A stretch of 64,000 bases of DNA from Scalesia atractyloides (GCA_947069175.1 CAMTDV010000017.1:37643126-37707125), one strand, 5' to 3'; positions 23,240-34,196 are shown, counted from the stretch's first letter. A program made the numbers and translations. Notes: generated by a model not told the origin, from the sequence alone.

Positions 23240-24058
23240 TGTTGGTCCCTTCTTGAGAGCTCCTATTCGAATGATGCAACATTCATCAATCGTTGAGACG
23301 GGTGTTTGTGAAATATATAAACTTTCAAAGCATAAAAATAGAGATAATAAGAGTGAGGTTTTCTTCAATGATTAATTCTATAAATAAATGTATCAATCTA
23401 TTGAACATGAGAATTAATCTTTGTTTGGCGGAATCAAACAAAGAAGAAAGGGACGATTCAAGAATAAACTTGAATCTGAATATCACCCCCGGAACAGTCC
23501 AGGGGGGGAACTCTCATGAAAACTCTATAGGAAAAAAAATACTTCACAAATGTACACTTAATTCCTACGAAGGAATTATGTATTTATAGAGATTCCACTT
23601 GCCATATCTCAATAGTGATTGGTTGATACTTGATAAGATGTTGGTTTGTGTGACCACTTTTGTCAAGTGGCTTATCTTCTTTCTTTCACCAACTTGCTCC
23701 TTTCTGATGAAAGTTACTTTTACTTTTCATGCTTTTCCTTTTCTCATTTTTCATTTCTAATGAAAAGCAATCACCATTTTCTTTAGAGATATATTTAATA
23801 TATTCATAAGATATATTATCTTATGAATATAACCTTTGATTTTCATCTTGTAAACTTCGTAATGCCTTCGCTAACATATTGAAGTCTTGTAACATTTGTA
23901 GCGATCTTTTAATCAAAGAATTAGAAGCTTGATTATTTTCTTTCTCGGTCTTCATATTTAGAGCTTCTGGGACGGTTCTTCAGTCAGTTTACCTTGACAG
24001 AATTATTTCTAAGTGACTTTTGTATTTTCAACAACAAATAACAAAAAGTTGCCTAACA
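23240..24058 (-). repeat. X LTR unit, full length
   Basis: 819 bp, near-identical to the unit at 22471, which suggests a recent duplication. Linker 24059-24090 follows. Confidence 0.85.
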
Positions 24059-24090
24059 GTATATTAATTAGATATATTATTCATAAGATA

Positions 24091-24908
24091 TGTTGGTCCC
24101 TTCTTGAGAGCTCCTATTCGAATGATGCAACATTCATCAATCGTTGAGACGGGTGTTTGTGAAATATATAAACTTTCAAAGCATAAAAATAGAGATAATA
24201 AGAGTGAGGTTTTCTTCAATGATTAATTCTATAAATAAATGTATCAATCTATGAACACAAGAATTAATCTTTGTTTGGCGGAATCAAACAAAGAAGAAAG
24301 GGACGATTCAAGAATAAACTTGAATCTGAATATCACCCCCTGGAACAGTCCAAAGGGAAACTCTCATTAAAACTCTATAAGAAAAATAATACTTCACCAA
24401 TGTATACTTAATTCCTACGAAGGAATTATGTATTTATACAGATTCCACTTGCCATATCTCAATAGTGATTGGTTGATACTTGATAAGATGTTGGTTTGTG
24501 TGCCCACTTTTGTCAAGTGGCTTATCTTCTTTCTTTCAACAACTTTCTCCTTTCTGATGAAAGTTACTTTTACTTTTCATGCTTTTCCTTTTCTCATTTT
24601 TCATTTCTAATGAAAAGCAATCACCATTTTCTTTTGAGATATATTTAATATATTCCTAAGATATATTATCTTATGAATATAACCTTTGATTTTCATCTTG
24701 TAAACTTCGTAATGCCTCCGCTAACATATTGAAGTCTTGTAACATTTGTTGCGATCTTTTAATCAAAGAATTAGAAGCTTGATTATTTTCTTTCGCCGTC
24801 TTCATATTTAGAGCTTGTGGGACGGTTCTTGAGTCGGTTTTCCTTGACGGAATTATTTCTAAGTGACTTTTGTATTTTCAACAACAAATAACAAAAAGTT
24901 GCCTAACA
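24091..24908 (-). repeat. X outer 5' LTR
   Basis: 818 bp, diagnostic bases as in unit 1 (CACCCCCTGGAACAGTCC, TTTCGCCGTC). It ends at CCTAACA, followed by the target duplication AACTT (24909-24913). It is joined to the preceding unit by the same linker, so the outer LTR was part of the array-forming event. Confidence 0.85.
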
Positions 24909-24913
24909 AACTT

Positions 24914-25854
24914 GACGTAAAATGTCCATTTCTTCTAAGTCATTTGGATCAAAGTGTTGAAGGTCATTTATCTCAAAAGAGATATTATCAGAGGTTTGGC
25001 ACTCCCCATTAGCAGTAAAAGCATAGTTGGGAGGATGAGAATCAGAGTTAAAGTTTCCTCTAGAGGTTATATCAATAAAATGATCATAACCCTGATCCTT
25101 TCCATTGCCAGAACCCTCTTCATGACTATAAAGAGCAGTGTTACCCAAGGTATAGTCGTCTGTTACTTTCGCTGACTCTTGCAACTTATTTTTCTTGTTC
25201 AACTCCCTCTCTCATAAGTGAGGAGTCGACCATGAAGTTGTGTGAGGGTCATTTCTTTAAACCCAACAGATGTTCGAGTAACGTAAGCTATAGTCTCCCA
25301 TTTTTCTGGTAACGATCTTAAGAAACGACTATTGACAGATGAATTAGGAAATTCCACGTTAACCAGTTTCAATTCACTGATGAGACAGCTAAAATGTTCG
25401 AACTGTTGTGTTAACGACTCGGCCTTTACGTGACAAAACGTTTCATACTGTTGATTCAAAACTTCTCTATTGTTTTCGATCACTTCTGCAGTACCAGCGA
25501 ATTGCTGTTTTAGTGCATCCCATAACTCCTTTGCACTATTGCAGTGGAGCAGACCAGCATATATTTCATTGGGTAAGGCAAATGCAACAATGCTAAATGC
25601 CTTAGCATCCAATTCTATTTTCTAGAAATCCTGCTCGGAGTAATTATCAGGTTTTTTGGCACTTGAGTATTGGGATCCTCTGTACTGGGAACCATAGGAA
25701 CATGTGGTCCATACACAACGGATTGCCAACAACCAATGTTCTGCTGAGCTAAAATGTGACCCATCCGACGCTGCCATATGACATACTCATTTTGTTTCAG
25801 CATCGGTGGTTTAAACATAGATCCAATATTGCATTCTTGTGTGTTTTGAGACAT
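24914..25854 (-). pseudogene. copia A gag, N-terminal part
   Basis: ATG at 25854 (MSQNTQECNIGSMFKPPML). A frameshift near 25630-25650 is followed by the open UBN2-type core 25612-25199 (ELWDALKQQFAGTAEVIENN, intact LLHCNSAKEL), then 25202-24903 with NDLQHFDPNDLEEMDILRQV. It is cut at the X insertion site and resumes at 14870. It resembles B's gag closely, so A and B are the same family. Confidence 0.8.
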
Positions 25855-25996
25855 TTCTGCTTGTTTATAACAGATTTGTGTTTTAAAAACTTTGAACGTA
25901 ATAAAACGTTGTTTTCAAGTAAAACTATCAAACTAATTAGCAGGGAGAGCTAATCTTTCAAATCAAGTTGATGTTAATCAAATTTTGATTGACCAA

Positions 25997-26008
25997 GCTC
26001 TGATACCA
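25997..26008 (-). promoter_or_regulatory. copia A primer-binding site
   Basis: Minus TGGTATCAGAGC, two bases from the 5' LTR at 26011. Confidence 0.85.
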
Positions 26009-26010
26009 AT

Positions 26011-26636
26011 TGTTAGGATCTGAGTTTGATTTACTTGTAGTTTTTTTTAAATGGAAATATGATTGAAATTCAAAGTAAATGCAGCGGAATAGAATGGAAA
26101 ACTTTTACTACAAGTAAAGGTCGTTTGTTTTCATCATCATGCTTTCAAGTATATAAACTTTGCATGTGATTCATAAACTCCCCCTCAGTATTGCAACAGT
26201 TTGATAGTACAGGAAATGGAAGAAGATGATTGGTGTAAAGATCTTTTTAAGAAGATGGAGTTTACTGTTACATCGACTCAACTATTTATACTACCTATCT
26301 AACCTCTGAGCATCTTTTGATGACGTCAGGTTTGATAGTGACATATAACAATAAACTAACAAACTCAAAACACTAACCCCTAATAACTGATAGTGCAAAT
26401 GCACTGTTACTTTGAATATAAAAGTAATATACTAAACTCTTATGACCATCCTCTGCTTCATATCTTCTATCAGAGCTTTGGCATGTTGGTGTAGCAAATG
26501 ATGCTAAAGTATCAAAGTTTAGGAAATCAGAGTTTAGGTGATTAGAGAATCTAAACTCTGATAGAAGGACCAAACCGCGGATAGAGTATTTTGGCTTTAT
26601 ATCATCTGTTCCTTTGTAAAGGGTTCAATCCCAACA
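26011..26636 (-). repeat. copia A 5' LTR
   Basis: 626 bp, TGTTAGG...CCCAACA. Minus-strand TATA-like TATAAATAGT at 26281-26290. Followed by target duplication TAGAG. Confidence 0.85.
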
Positions 26637-26641
26637 TAGAG
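26637..26641. repeat. Target-site duplication TAGAG (right)
   Basis: Matches 3579-3583. This fixes the outer limits of the copia nest. Confidence 0.9.
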
Positions 26642-27060
26642 TGAAAAAAATTATTTTGTATACGTCTTATTCGTTATATATCATTTTTATTAGGTATGAG
26701 AAATCTTGAAAATGTTTGACTCGACCCGACCTTAACCCAAACCCGACCTGAAATTTCAAACAAACCCGAAAATTGTTTCATACATATTGACCCGATTTCG
26801 TTATCATTTTGGTGAAATATTTTATATATTCTGGTGAAATATTTTGTTAAAAATAGATTAGTTAGGCTTGTAAATAAACCAAACGAATACGAACGAGGCA
26901 TGTATACTATTAAAACTAGAAAATGTATGACCTGAAATTTCATACAAACCCGAAAATGTGTCACACATCTTAACCCGAACCCATAGTTTTTTATTGTCTT
27001 TTCGACAAATTAATATATTAACTTCATTTATGTGGATTTCTAATGTACCATTTTTTTTAG

Positions 27061-29868
27061 GTTTTTGGGTCACTTGAAGAGTTGAAGGATTAGGTTTACA
27101 AAAGAGAAGTAGCGAAAGGTTACGTCATTGTGAGAAACGAACGATAACAAAAGGCGAAGGTTTGTCAGCAAGGACAGTGAAGATATGGTTGCAATGCGAT
27201 CGTGGCGGCGAACCCAAAAGTAAAGCAACAGTTCGGCGTTCCGGTAGCAAAAAGGTTGGTTGTCCTTTTAGTCTGACAGGGAAACTAGACGCAATAGTGG
27301 TAATTGGAGCCTTGTGGAGAAGAAAAACATTCATAATCATGAGCCTGCAGAATTTCCCGAGGGCCACGCGTTTGCTAGAAGGCTGACCCCGGACGAAGAA
27401 TCACTGGTGGAGAGACTTTATCTGCAAAACATGGAGCCTACGAATATTTAACAATAAGAAAACAAAACGCACACATCATGTGCATTCTACAAGACATACA
27501 AAATATGATAAAAAAGATTAAACTCAAAATGTACGGCGATCGAACTCCAATGCAGATATTGGAGAACATGTTGCAAGAAGAAAGGTACGTTTATTTCACC
27601 AGGGTGAATCCCTCCACAAACACGGTCGAGGGGGTTTTTTTCGTTCATCCGGACTCGTACAACATGTGGCGTGCATTCCCACATGTGTTGATGATTGATG
27701 CTACCTACAAAACGAATGAGTATAAGCTTCCGTTTATTCAAGTTGTGGGGGTGACATCTACACACAAGTATTTTTGTGTGGCTCATGCGTTTGTCTCTAA
27801 AGAAAAAGAGAACTTCTTATGGGTCCTGGAGAAGCTCAAAGAATTGTTAGTAGATTGTATGGAGCCACGTGTAATTGTAATAGATTAAACTCAAAATGTA
27901 CGGCGATCGAACTCCAATGTAGATATTGGAGAACATGTTGCAAGAAGAAAGGTACGTTTATTTCACCAGGGTGAATCCCTCCACAAACGCGGTCGAGGAG
28001 GTTTTTTTCGTTCATCCGGACTCGTACAACATGTGGCGTGCATTCCCACATGTGTTGATGATTGATGCTACCTACAAAACGAATGAGTATAAGCTTTCGT
28101 TTATTCGAGTTATGGGCGTGACATCGACACACAAGTCTTTTTGTGTGGCTCATCCATTTATATCTAAAGAAAAACAAGATAACTTCTTATGGGTCCTGGA
28201 GAAGCTCAAAGAATTGTTGGTAGATTGTATGGAGCCATGTGTAATTGTAACAGATAGGATCAAGCTTTGATGAATGCTTCCGATAAAGTATTACCAAAAG
28301 CTTCCAAATTGCTATGTAGGTGACACATCTCACAGAATATTCTAAAACACTGTCGGGCAAAATTTAGGGATGAATACTGGAAAATATTCAAGCTCTCTTA
28401 GTCTCGACTGTGTAGTTCTCCCACTCCGACGCTATACAATTATAACTTTGAGCGGCTTTTCACGCGACTGACTAACGACAAATGATCAGGTACACATTAT
28501 ATTAGTTTACATACATTCATCCATACATATATACATACAAACATTACAAATCATTGTATTCTATTTTTTCAGATGTTTTGGAGTATTTGTATAATGTGTG
28601 GCTGAAAGATTATAAAGAAAAGATTATAAAGAAAAGTTCGTTTCAGCTTAGACTAATACATTCCCCAATTCTGGTCAACATACAACCAACAGAGTTGAAA
28701 GCCAGCATTCTAAGTTTAAGAGATACATTAAAGAGCCAAACAACTCGCTCCATAGACTTGTGTGGCTTGTTAGCAAAGTTGTAGAGTCACAACACACATA
28801 AATGAAACTTAGTTTTCAGGAGAGCAAGTCCTTGCAAATGGGGGACCACAGAATACCACTTTTTGATAACCTACGCGGTAATGTTTCCCAAAAATCCTTA
28901 GAGTTGTTACTTGTCGAGAGGAAAAAGCTACATACGTTGAGGGTAGCAGGGGGGACTTGTGGCCACCACCTTTCTACGGGGTGTGGGTTGCCATGTGCTT
29001 GTCAGATGGAGTGGTGGGAAAGTACAGGTAATACAACAAATATAACATATACTTCGATCCGTAGAATAGATAATCATCATTATACTTCATGTTTTAACTA
29101 TGATTCTTGAAAAACAGGTTGCAAAATTCCACTAACCGCGATAGACAACTTCTGGACAAAACTTGATTTTTCAACAGAAAAACTTAATCAAGACGATTGT
29201 AATATTCAGGCGGAAATGGATAGACTCACACAACAACTATAGGCGCAACACCCTATAGTGTTAAAAAGTATGTTGTCGAAGATGAAAGCGGTGGTGAATC
29301 CAAGTATGACTGACCATCAACTGCCTGAGGTACAACAAGATACCCGGGGCCGCCCAACTATGAAATCAAAACAACAAAAGAATGAAGAGCTTGTGAGATG
29401 TAAAGATAAACAACCCGAATCACAGAGGAACGACTACACTCAAAAGCCAGTTGTGCGATGTCGTCGTTCAAAGAAAATAAAAGAAAAAAATACAATTCCG
29501 ATTATAGATAAAGACTTTCCACTATTGGCCGGGCACAGGTACATATGTATATATTCTTTTTCAGTTTTTATTTTTTTAAATATTTTTGAGTTTTTTTCCA
29601 ATTATAGGTACAAAAACATGATCGAGCGTTTTAAGGATTGGCTTCTATCTATGTATCGGAGATACATAACACATATCGAAGATGCCCAGCCGGACGGTAA
29701 CTGTGGGTTTGATCCATAGCTATGGGTTTGGGGTTGGAGCAGAAACAATGGAAGTGGATCCGCCAACAGCTACTTGACGAGATGTTCATTAACAAAAAGC
29801 GATGGGTGTATATACTCGACTCTTTGGAAGAGGGATGTTACACCGATGTGTATCGATCGATAAATTAG
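27061..29868 (+). pseudogene. MULE-2 transposase (FAR1-type DNA binding, MULE, SWIM-like, OTU-like)
   Basis: Domains in order: FAR1/WRKY-GCM-like DNA-binding region (GYVIVRNE, VKIWLQCDRGGEPKSKAT, GCPF; 27066-27270), a NHNHEP...EGHAFARRLTP region, then the MULE catalytic domain (FFVHPDSYNMWRAFPHVLMI DATYKTN, VGVTSTHK; 27640-28260), present twice (see repeat). Then LYNVWLKDYKE (about 28580), a SWIM-like Cys/His cluster (CGHHLSTGCGLPCAC, about 28958-29003), and a C-terminal OTU-like module with DAQPDGNCGF (about 29680-29710). Three short introns fit the frames: 28490-28572, 29028-29117 and 29539-29607. Frameshifts near 27310, 28255 and 28690 and several stops disable it. It would have catalysed DNA transposition by DDE chemistry in the nucleus. 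Confidence 0.8.
27515..28254 (+). repeat. Tandem duplication inside the MULE-2 catalytic domain
   Basis: Copy 1 is 27515-27881 and copy 2 is 27882-28254. The shift is 367 bp, not a multiple of three, so the duplication itself destroys the frame. Only a few substitutions and one 3-base difference separate the copies. The junction carries the short homology AGAT. Confidence 0.85.
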
Positions 29869-30099
29869 GTAAAGAGACGCGTATATAAATTAAAACCTAA
29901 TGAGTCGTATGGGGCAAAGAGACGCGTATACAACACCTATACGGTGCTCATTGCCGGATACAACACCACTGGTGGACAGTCTATACGATCCTCATTGACC
30001 CATACGCCTCCCCTGGTGGTTTCCAGTTTCATTAAAAGGGGAAATAGTTCAACTAGGGGAGGCGTATGGGTCAATGAGGATCGTATAGAGTGTCCACCA
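29869..30099 (+). repeat. MULE-2 right terminal region with a 45-bp hairpin
   Basis: Direct repeats of GAGACGCGTATA (about 29875 and 29919) precede a large inverted repeat: arm 29970-30014 (TGGTGGACAGTCTATACGAT...) and arm 30055-30099. The arms are 45 bp each with a single mismatch, around a 40-bp spacer. The arms contain ATACGATCCTCATTGACC and GGGGAGGCGTAT, the same vocabulary as the left end at 2681-2774. The right edge is the junction with gypsy-1 sequence. It might alternatively be an independent foldback element. Confidence 0.65.
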
Positions 30100-30259
30100 T
30101 GTAAATTTTTAAGACCAAAAGATAGGGAAGGAGCAATGAAGGAAGAATAAAGTGTTAAGCATGATAATAGAATGGTCAAAACGGGACGCTTAAACTATAG
30201 ACTAGGTCAAACATGGCAATTCTACCTAATTCCCTATAGTTATGGCTCTGATACCAATC
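30098..30259 (-). repeat. Extra copy of the gypsy-1 leader and PBS
   Basis: Closely matches 61435-61596, the region just inside the 5' LTR, including the PBS (30245-30256, plus CTCTGATACCAA). Here it lies on the outer side of the 3' LTR, where flanking host DNA is expected. Homology starts at CATGTAAATTT and stops at the MULE-2 hairpin. Confidence 0.8.
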
Positions 30260-32718
30260 TGTCACACCCCAACGGATGGCGGAAACATCGAGGCGGGGCG
30301 AAAGAGATTTCTCATTGCTCACAACGCTAATAGCGACAATAATTAATTAAACCGAATTTCATTTCATGAATAAATTGTCATTACAATACAAGGAAAATTT
30401 CAAATAACATAACAACATTTGACAAAATTTAATACATCAATAATAAACTTAAACGTCTATGTGTGTATCTAGTCTCAACGCTATTTCAATTTCATAGCAT
30501 CATCTTCATCAACCTGTAACATGTTTTAAAATAGAGTTCAATGCAAACGCAAAGGCGAGTACACAAGTTTGGTGATACATTGCATAGGTATAAAAAGTAT
30601 AACTCGAATCCACATGTTAATCATATGCAAGGTAAATGCTAATCATTCAACACTATATCAAACCCTAGTTTCCACAAGTATAATGAGCTTCCCTCGCCAC
30701 AAAAGTAACGAGACTAAAAGTATGTATGAATAACTTAACATAACCCCAACGGGTGGTGTGCTACTCCTATAGTGCTATATATGTCAAGTTGGGCTAGCTA
30801 AGTTAATGATTAAGTATGTACGAGTCTAGCATGTATCTAACCGTAACAAGTATCATGTATTAACGGATTGAGCATGTAAAGCATAAGTTGTGATTTGTGT
30901 ATTTTTATAGGTAAACATGTTACAACCCAAAAAGTGAGAAAGCGGTAAATGGGTCGAGTGTACTCACGGTTTTGCTAAAGTGTTCCACTTAGAGAAATCC
31001 GCGAGCTTGTTTGTTGATTAAGGGTTGGCACCATGTCCTTCTACACGAAGAACATAGGTATGAGTAATAAGTTTGACGGAAGATTAGGATAATCGAGCAT
31101 GAATAAAGAATAAAGTATAAAGATATAAAAATAGTCACTAAGGTCTAGCACTCGTTTTTGACACTATGGAAACCCATACGGTTTGATGTGATTTCATAGG
31201 TTTGGAACCTATTAGAATCGTAACGAGGAACTACACACTTTAGTGATGAACTTAGTAACTTGACAAGTGATTAGTTAGTCATTATCAAGGGTTCGGTTTT
31301 AGGTTCATTATAATATAATCCGTATATACATAATAATATGCTACAACTAAAAAGGATAATCATAGAAGTCATGTAGAAGGTAGGAGGTTGAACCATCCAT
31401 TTAGGAACCTCATAGGAGTTCACCACTACAAAAGTTTTCATAGACAACAAGGAGGGTCAAGAACAATATTAACAACAAGAATGTAAATGTATGTTATCAC
31501 TATACCAAGTAGCCAAGCAAACTACAACCCGGGGAGCCGACGTCGACACAAGTCGAAGGCTAGGCGGGGTTGTGTTATTTTCAATCTAGCAAACTAACTT
31601 GGGATAATGATGAGAAATTATCAAGTGATGTGTGGACTTAGAGTTAGGATAGCCCAAGCTAACCAAGGTAGTCACACATGAACAAGTTCAAGACTTGCAT
31701 CACTTGTGAGCTTAAAGCTTTTTGAAAACAAAAAGTTTGGAGTGTCTAAACACTCCTATTTACATTTATAACAACCTAGGTTAGGCTCCTTAATCATATA
31801 GTTGATTAGAAGCTCAAGAACACAAGGTTGAATGAAGAAAACACAAGTTTTGAAAAGGTTTTAATCACATCATAAACTTTCAGCCTACTTTAGAGTCTTT
31901 TTAGTGAATTCCCGGGTCTGGAAATGCCATGGCAAGTTCGTGAGATCGAACCTAAGACTGATCCAAGGAGGTAGGAAGAAGAATCAAGTGATTTCGTTAA
32001 GTAATGAGAAAGTTATGCTCACTTTTGTGGAGAAGGTACAATCTGCTCGAACTTGAAGATTATCAATTGATTTGGGGAGGTGTGAGAGAGATTTGAGGGT
32101 GATGAAAGTGTGAAAATGTTTGGATTAGAGGTGGTATTTATAGGGAAGAGTTAGGAGGTTGTTGGAGGTGATTAAAGGGGGTTTAGAAGTGATTGGGTGA
32201 GAGTTGGATGGTGGGATCCGTGCTAAATCGCAAGCCAAAACACAAACTGCCCGCCCAGACTCCCTTACGGACCATAAGGGTGTCCCCTTGCGGTCCGCAA
32301 AGGCCGGGTCCGGGACACAATTTTGTATTTTGTTGTATTGTTGATTTTGGACGGGTTTAAGTGTTGTGTAATGACATTTTGTGAACATATAAAGTAGTTT
32401 AAGTATAAAGGACATGTTCTATGATGTATATAAGTTTAACATGAATAAAATCAAGTATATGTATCGCGTATAAAGTGTGTATTATGCATAGATGTCACAC
32501 ATTTGCAATCATGATCACGTTTTGAGTATAATGTATCAAGTGTATGTATGTATGATTATGTATAACAAGTATTGTGATAAAAGTATATTCCATTATGATT
32601 CAAGTCTCGATTACAAGGATTACAACGAAAGAACAAATACAAGTACAAAGGTTTCCAAAAATAAAAATACAAGACTAACTTTCTAAATATGGAAAGTATG
32701 AAAAAGCGAGGCGTTACA
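30260..32718 (-). repeat. gypsy-1 3' LTR
   Basis: 2459 bp, TGTCACACCCC...GCGTTACA on the plus strand, homologous to 61597-64000. Contains two adjacent 19-bp palindromes at 32262-32280 and 32285-32303. The length is typical of Tekay/Del chromoviruses. Confidence 0.85.
32262..32303. promoter_or_regulatory. Paired 19-bp palindromes in the gypsy-1 LTR
   Basis: CCCTTACGG-A-CCATAAGGG and, 4 bp on, CCCTTGCGG-T-CCGCAAAGG. In the other LTR (63582-63600) the first one is perfect (CCCTTACGGACCGTAAGGG). Role unknown. Confidence 0.6.
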
Positions 32719-32735
32719 GTCTCCCCTCCTTTAGG
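32719..32735 (-). promoter_or_regulatory. gypsy-1 polypurine tract
   Basis: Minus strand CCTAAAGGAGGGGAGAC directly before the 3' LTR. Confidence 0.8.
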
Positions 32736-32752
32736 AAATTTCGTCCTAAAAA

Positions 32753-34196
32753 TTAGAAAGATGCAACGAAGAGATGCGGATACTTCATCTTCATATCACT
32801 TTCAAGTTCCCAAGTAAATTCGGCGCCATGTTTTTCTTCCCATCGAACTTTGACGATAGGGATGCGACTGTGCCTTAATTGCTTGATTCCTCGGTCCATG
32901 ATTTCAACGGGTTTTTCCATAAAATGCAATGTCTCGTTGATTTGAAGATCTTCGAGTGGAACTTGAAGTCCTTCTTCATCTAGACATTTCTTGAGATTCG
33001 AAACATGAAACACTGGATGAACATTGTTGAGCGCTTGAGGTAGGTCCATTCGATATGCTACCTTTCCAATCTTTTCGAGAATCTTGAAAGGACCAACGTA
33101 GCGAGGAACGACTTAACCTTTCTAACCAAAATGAACAACATCCTTCCAAGGGGATACCTTGAGAAGTACTTGATCACCAACATTAAAATCCAAAGGTTTG
33201 CGTCTTTTGTCTGCGTAACTCTTTTGACGACTTCCAGCCTTGAGGAGGTTATCACGGATTTGTAGGATCTTGTCCGTTATCTCTTGTATTAGTTCGGGAC
33301 CAGTGATCTGAACATCTCCAATCTCGTGCCAACAAATAGGCGAATGGCACATACGACCATACAATGCTTCAAATGGAGCCATTTGAATACTGGCGTGATA
33401 ACTATTATTGTACGAGAATTCTACCAAAGGTTAGTGCGAATCCCAATTGCCGCCAAAATCGATTACGCAAGAACAAAGCATATCTTCCAACGTTTGGATT
33501 GTACGCTCGGTTTAACCATCAAATTGTCGGTGAAAAGCTGTGCTAAGGTTAAGACGAGTGCCAATGGCGGATTGAAACGTTTGCCAAAGGCGGGAGGTGA
33601 AACGAGCGTCACGATCAGATATAATATCGAGAGGAGTCAATGACGACTGATGATTTCCTTCGTGTAGATACGAGCCAATTTCTCGACTTTGTAATCTTCA
33701 CGAATGGCTAAGAAGTGTGCGATTTGGTTAAACGGTCAATGATGACCCAAATGCTGTCATGATCAGAGGGAGTATGAGGAAGCTTTGTAATGAAATCCAT
33801 AGCAATAATCTTCCATTTGCAGACAGGAATTTCTGGTTGTTTGAGCAAGCCAGAGGGGCGTTGGTGTTCAGCTTTCACCTTAGAACAAGTGAGACACTTC
33901 GAGACGTACAGGGTGATATCTTTCTTCATCCCAGGCCACCAATAAGATGCGCGAAGATCATGGTACATTTTATCAGCGCTAGGATGAATGGAGTATCGGG
34001 ATTTATGGGCTTCATCCATCAAGGTGTTTTGAAGGTTGAGACGATTAGGAATCCAAATGCGATTATGGTAGTAAAGAATACCATCAGGTTTGACTTCGAG
34101 TGGATTTTCGACTCCACAATTCAATTCGTCATCGAGGTTACCCTCGTTAATGACTGAGAATTGCGCTTGGCGAATTAGCTCGTGAAGTTTTCCCAT
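32753..34196 (-). pseudogene. gypsy-1 integrase and chromodomain
   Basis: H2C2 zinc region DEAHKSRYSIHPSADKMYHD...CLTCSKVKAEHQRPSG and core start AMDFITKLPH lie in 34196-33708. The middle of the core (33700-33430) is broken. Then FEALYGRMCHSPICW and VGDQVLLKVSPWK (33427-33122), followed by NVHPVFHVSNLKKCL and a C-terminal chromodomain-like block, EKPVEIMDR...IVKVRW...EFTWE...YPHLF (32920-32760). The chromodomain places it in the chromovirus branch, Tekay/Del-like. It would guide integration to chromatin. At least two frame changes make it inactive. Confidence 0.85.

Larger units (their letters stand above)
14876..24908 (-). mobile_element. Element X: non-autonomous LTR element expanded into an LTR tandem array
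   Basis: Outer LTRs 14876-15692 and 24091-24908 match each other best: both have TTTCGCCGTC and CTTGTGGGACGG where inner copies have TTTCTCGGTC and CTTCTGGGACGG. Only 1.3 kb of internal, non-coding sequence is present (15693-17036). Then come repeated LTR units separated by a constant 32-bp linker. Units start at 17037, 17888, 18734, 19559, then degenerate copies, a partial unit at about 22471, 23240 and 24091. No gag or pol is present, so it depends on other elements for movement. The array probably arose by unequal exchange or template switching among LTRs. Confidence 0.8.
3584..26636 (-). mobile_element. Composite Ty1/copia nest (elements A and B with X inside)
   Basis: Three homologous LTRs lie in the same orientation at 3584-4221, 14087-14718 and 26011-26636. 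PBS sequences adjoin the left edges of the middle and right LTRs, and a polypurine tract adjoins the left LTR, so all read on the minus strand. Only one pol is present. Between the right and middle LTRs there is only a gag fragment, broken by X. The simplest history is that B inserted into A's gag and then the 3' LTRs of B and A recombined, deleting the rest of A. The outer duplication TAGAG therefore belongs to A. Confidence 0.8.
3522..27060 (+). other. Inferred MULE-2 intron 1, interrupted by a 23-kb nest
   Basis: Native intron sequence is 3522-3583 on the left and 26642-27060 on the right. A donor-like GTATGA follows exon 1 and a pyrimidine-rich acceptor (TTTTTTTTAG) precedes the FAR1 domain. 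Between them lies the copia A/B/X nest, with the 5-bp duplication TAGAG on both sides. Removing the nest leaves an intron of under 0.5 kb. The splice sites are inferred from sequence only. Confidence 0.55.

Noticed and set aside
17090..23589. Recurrent small plus-strand reading frame (MRRVFVKYINFQ...) in several places
   Set aside because: It is the translation of the X LTR unit. It recurs only because the unit recurs, and it shows no codon constraint.
14876..24908. CRISPR-like or centromeric satellite array
   Set aside because: Repeat units are about 820-bp LTRs with a PBS next to one of them. Unit size and structure fit LTR amplification, not CRISPR or a classical satellite.
26373..27073. 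Small minus-strand frames near the right edge of copia A
   Set aside because: Overlap the LTR and MULE-2 intron; no motif.
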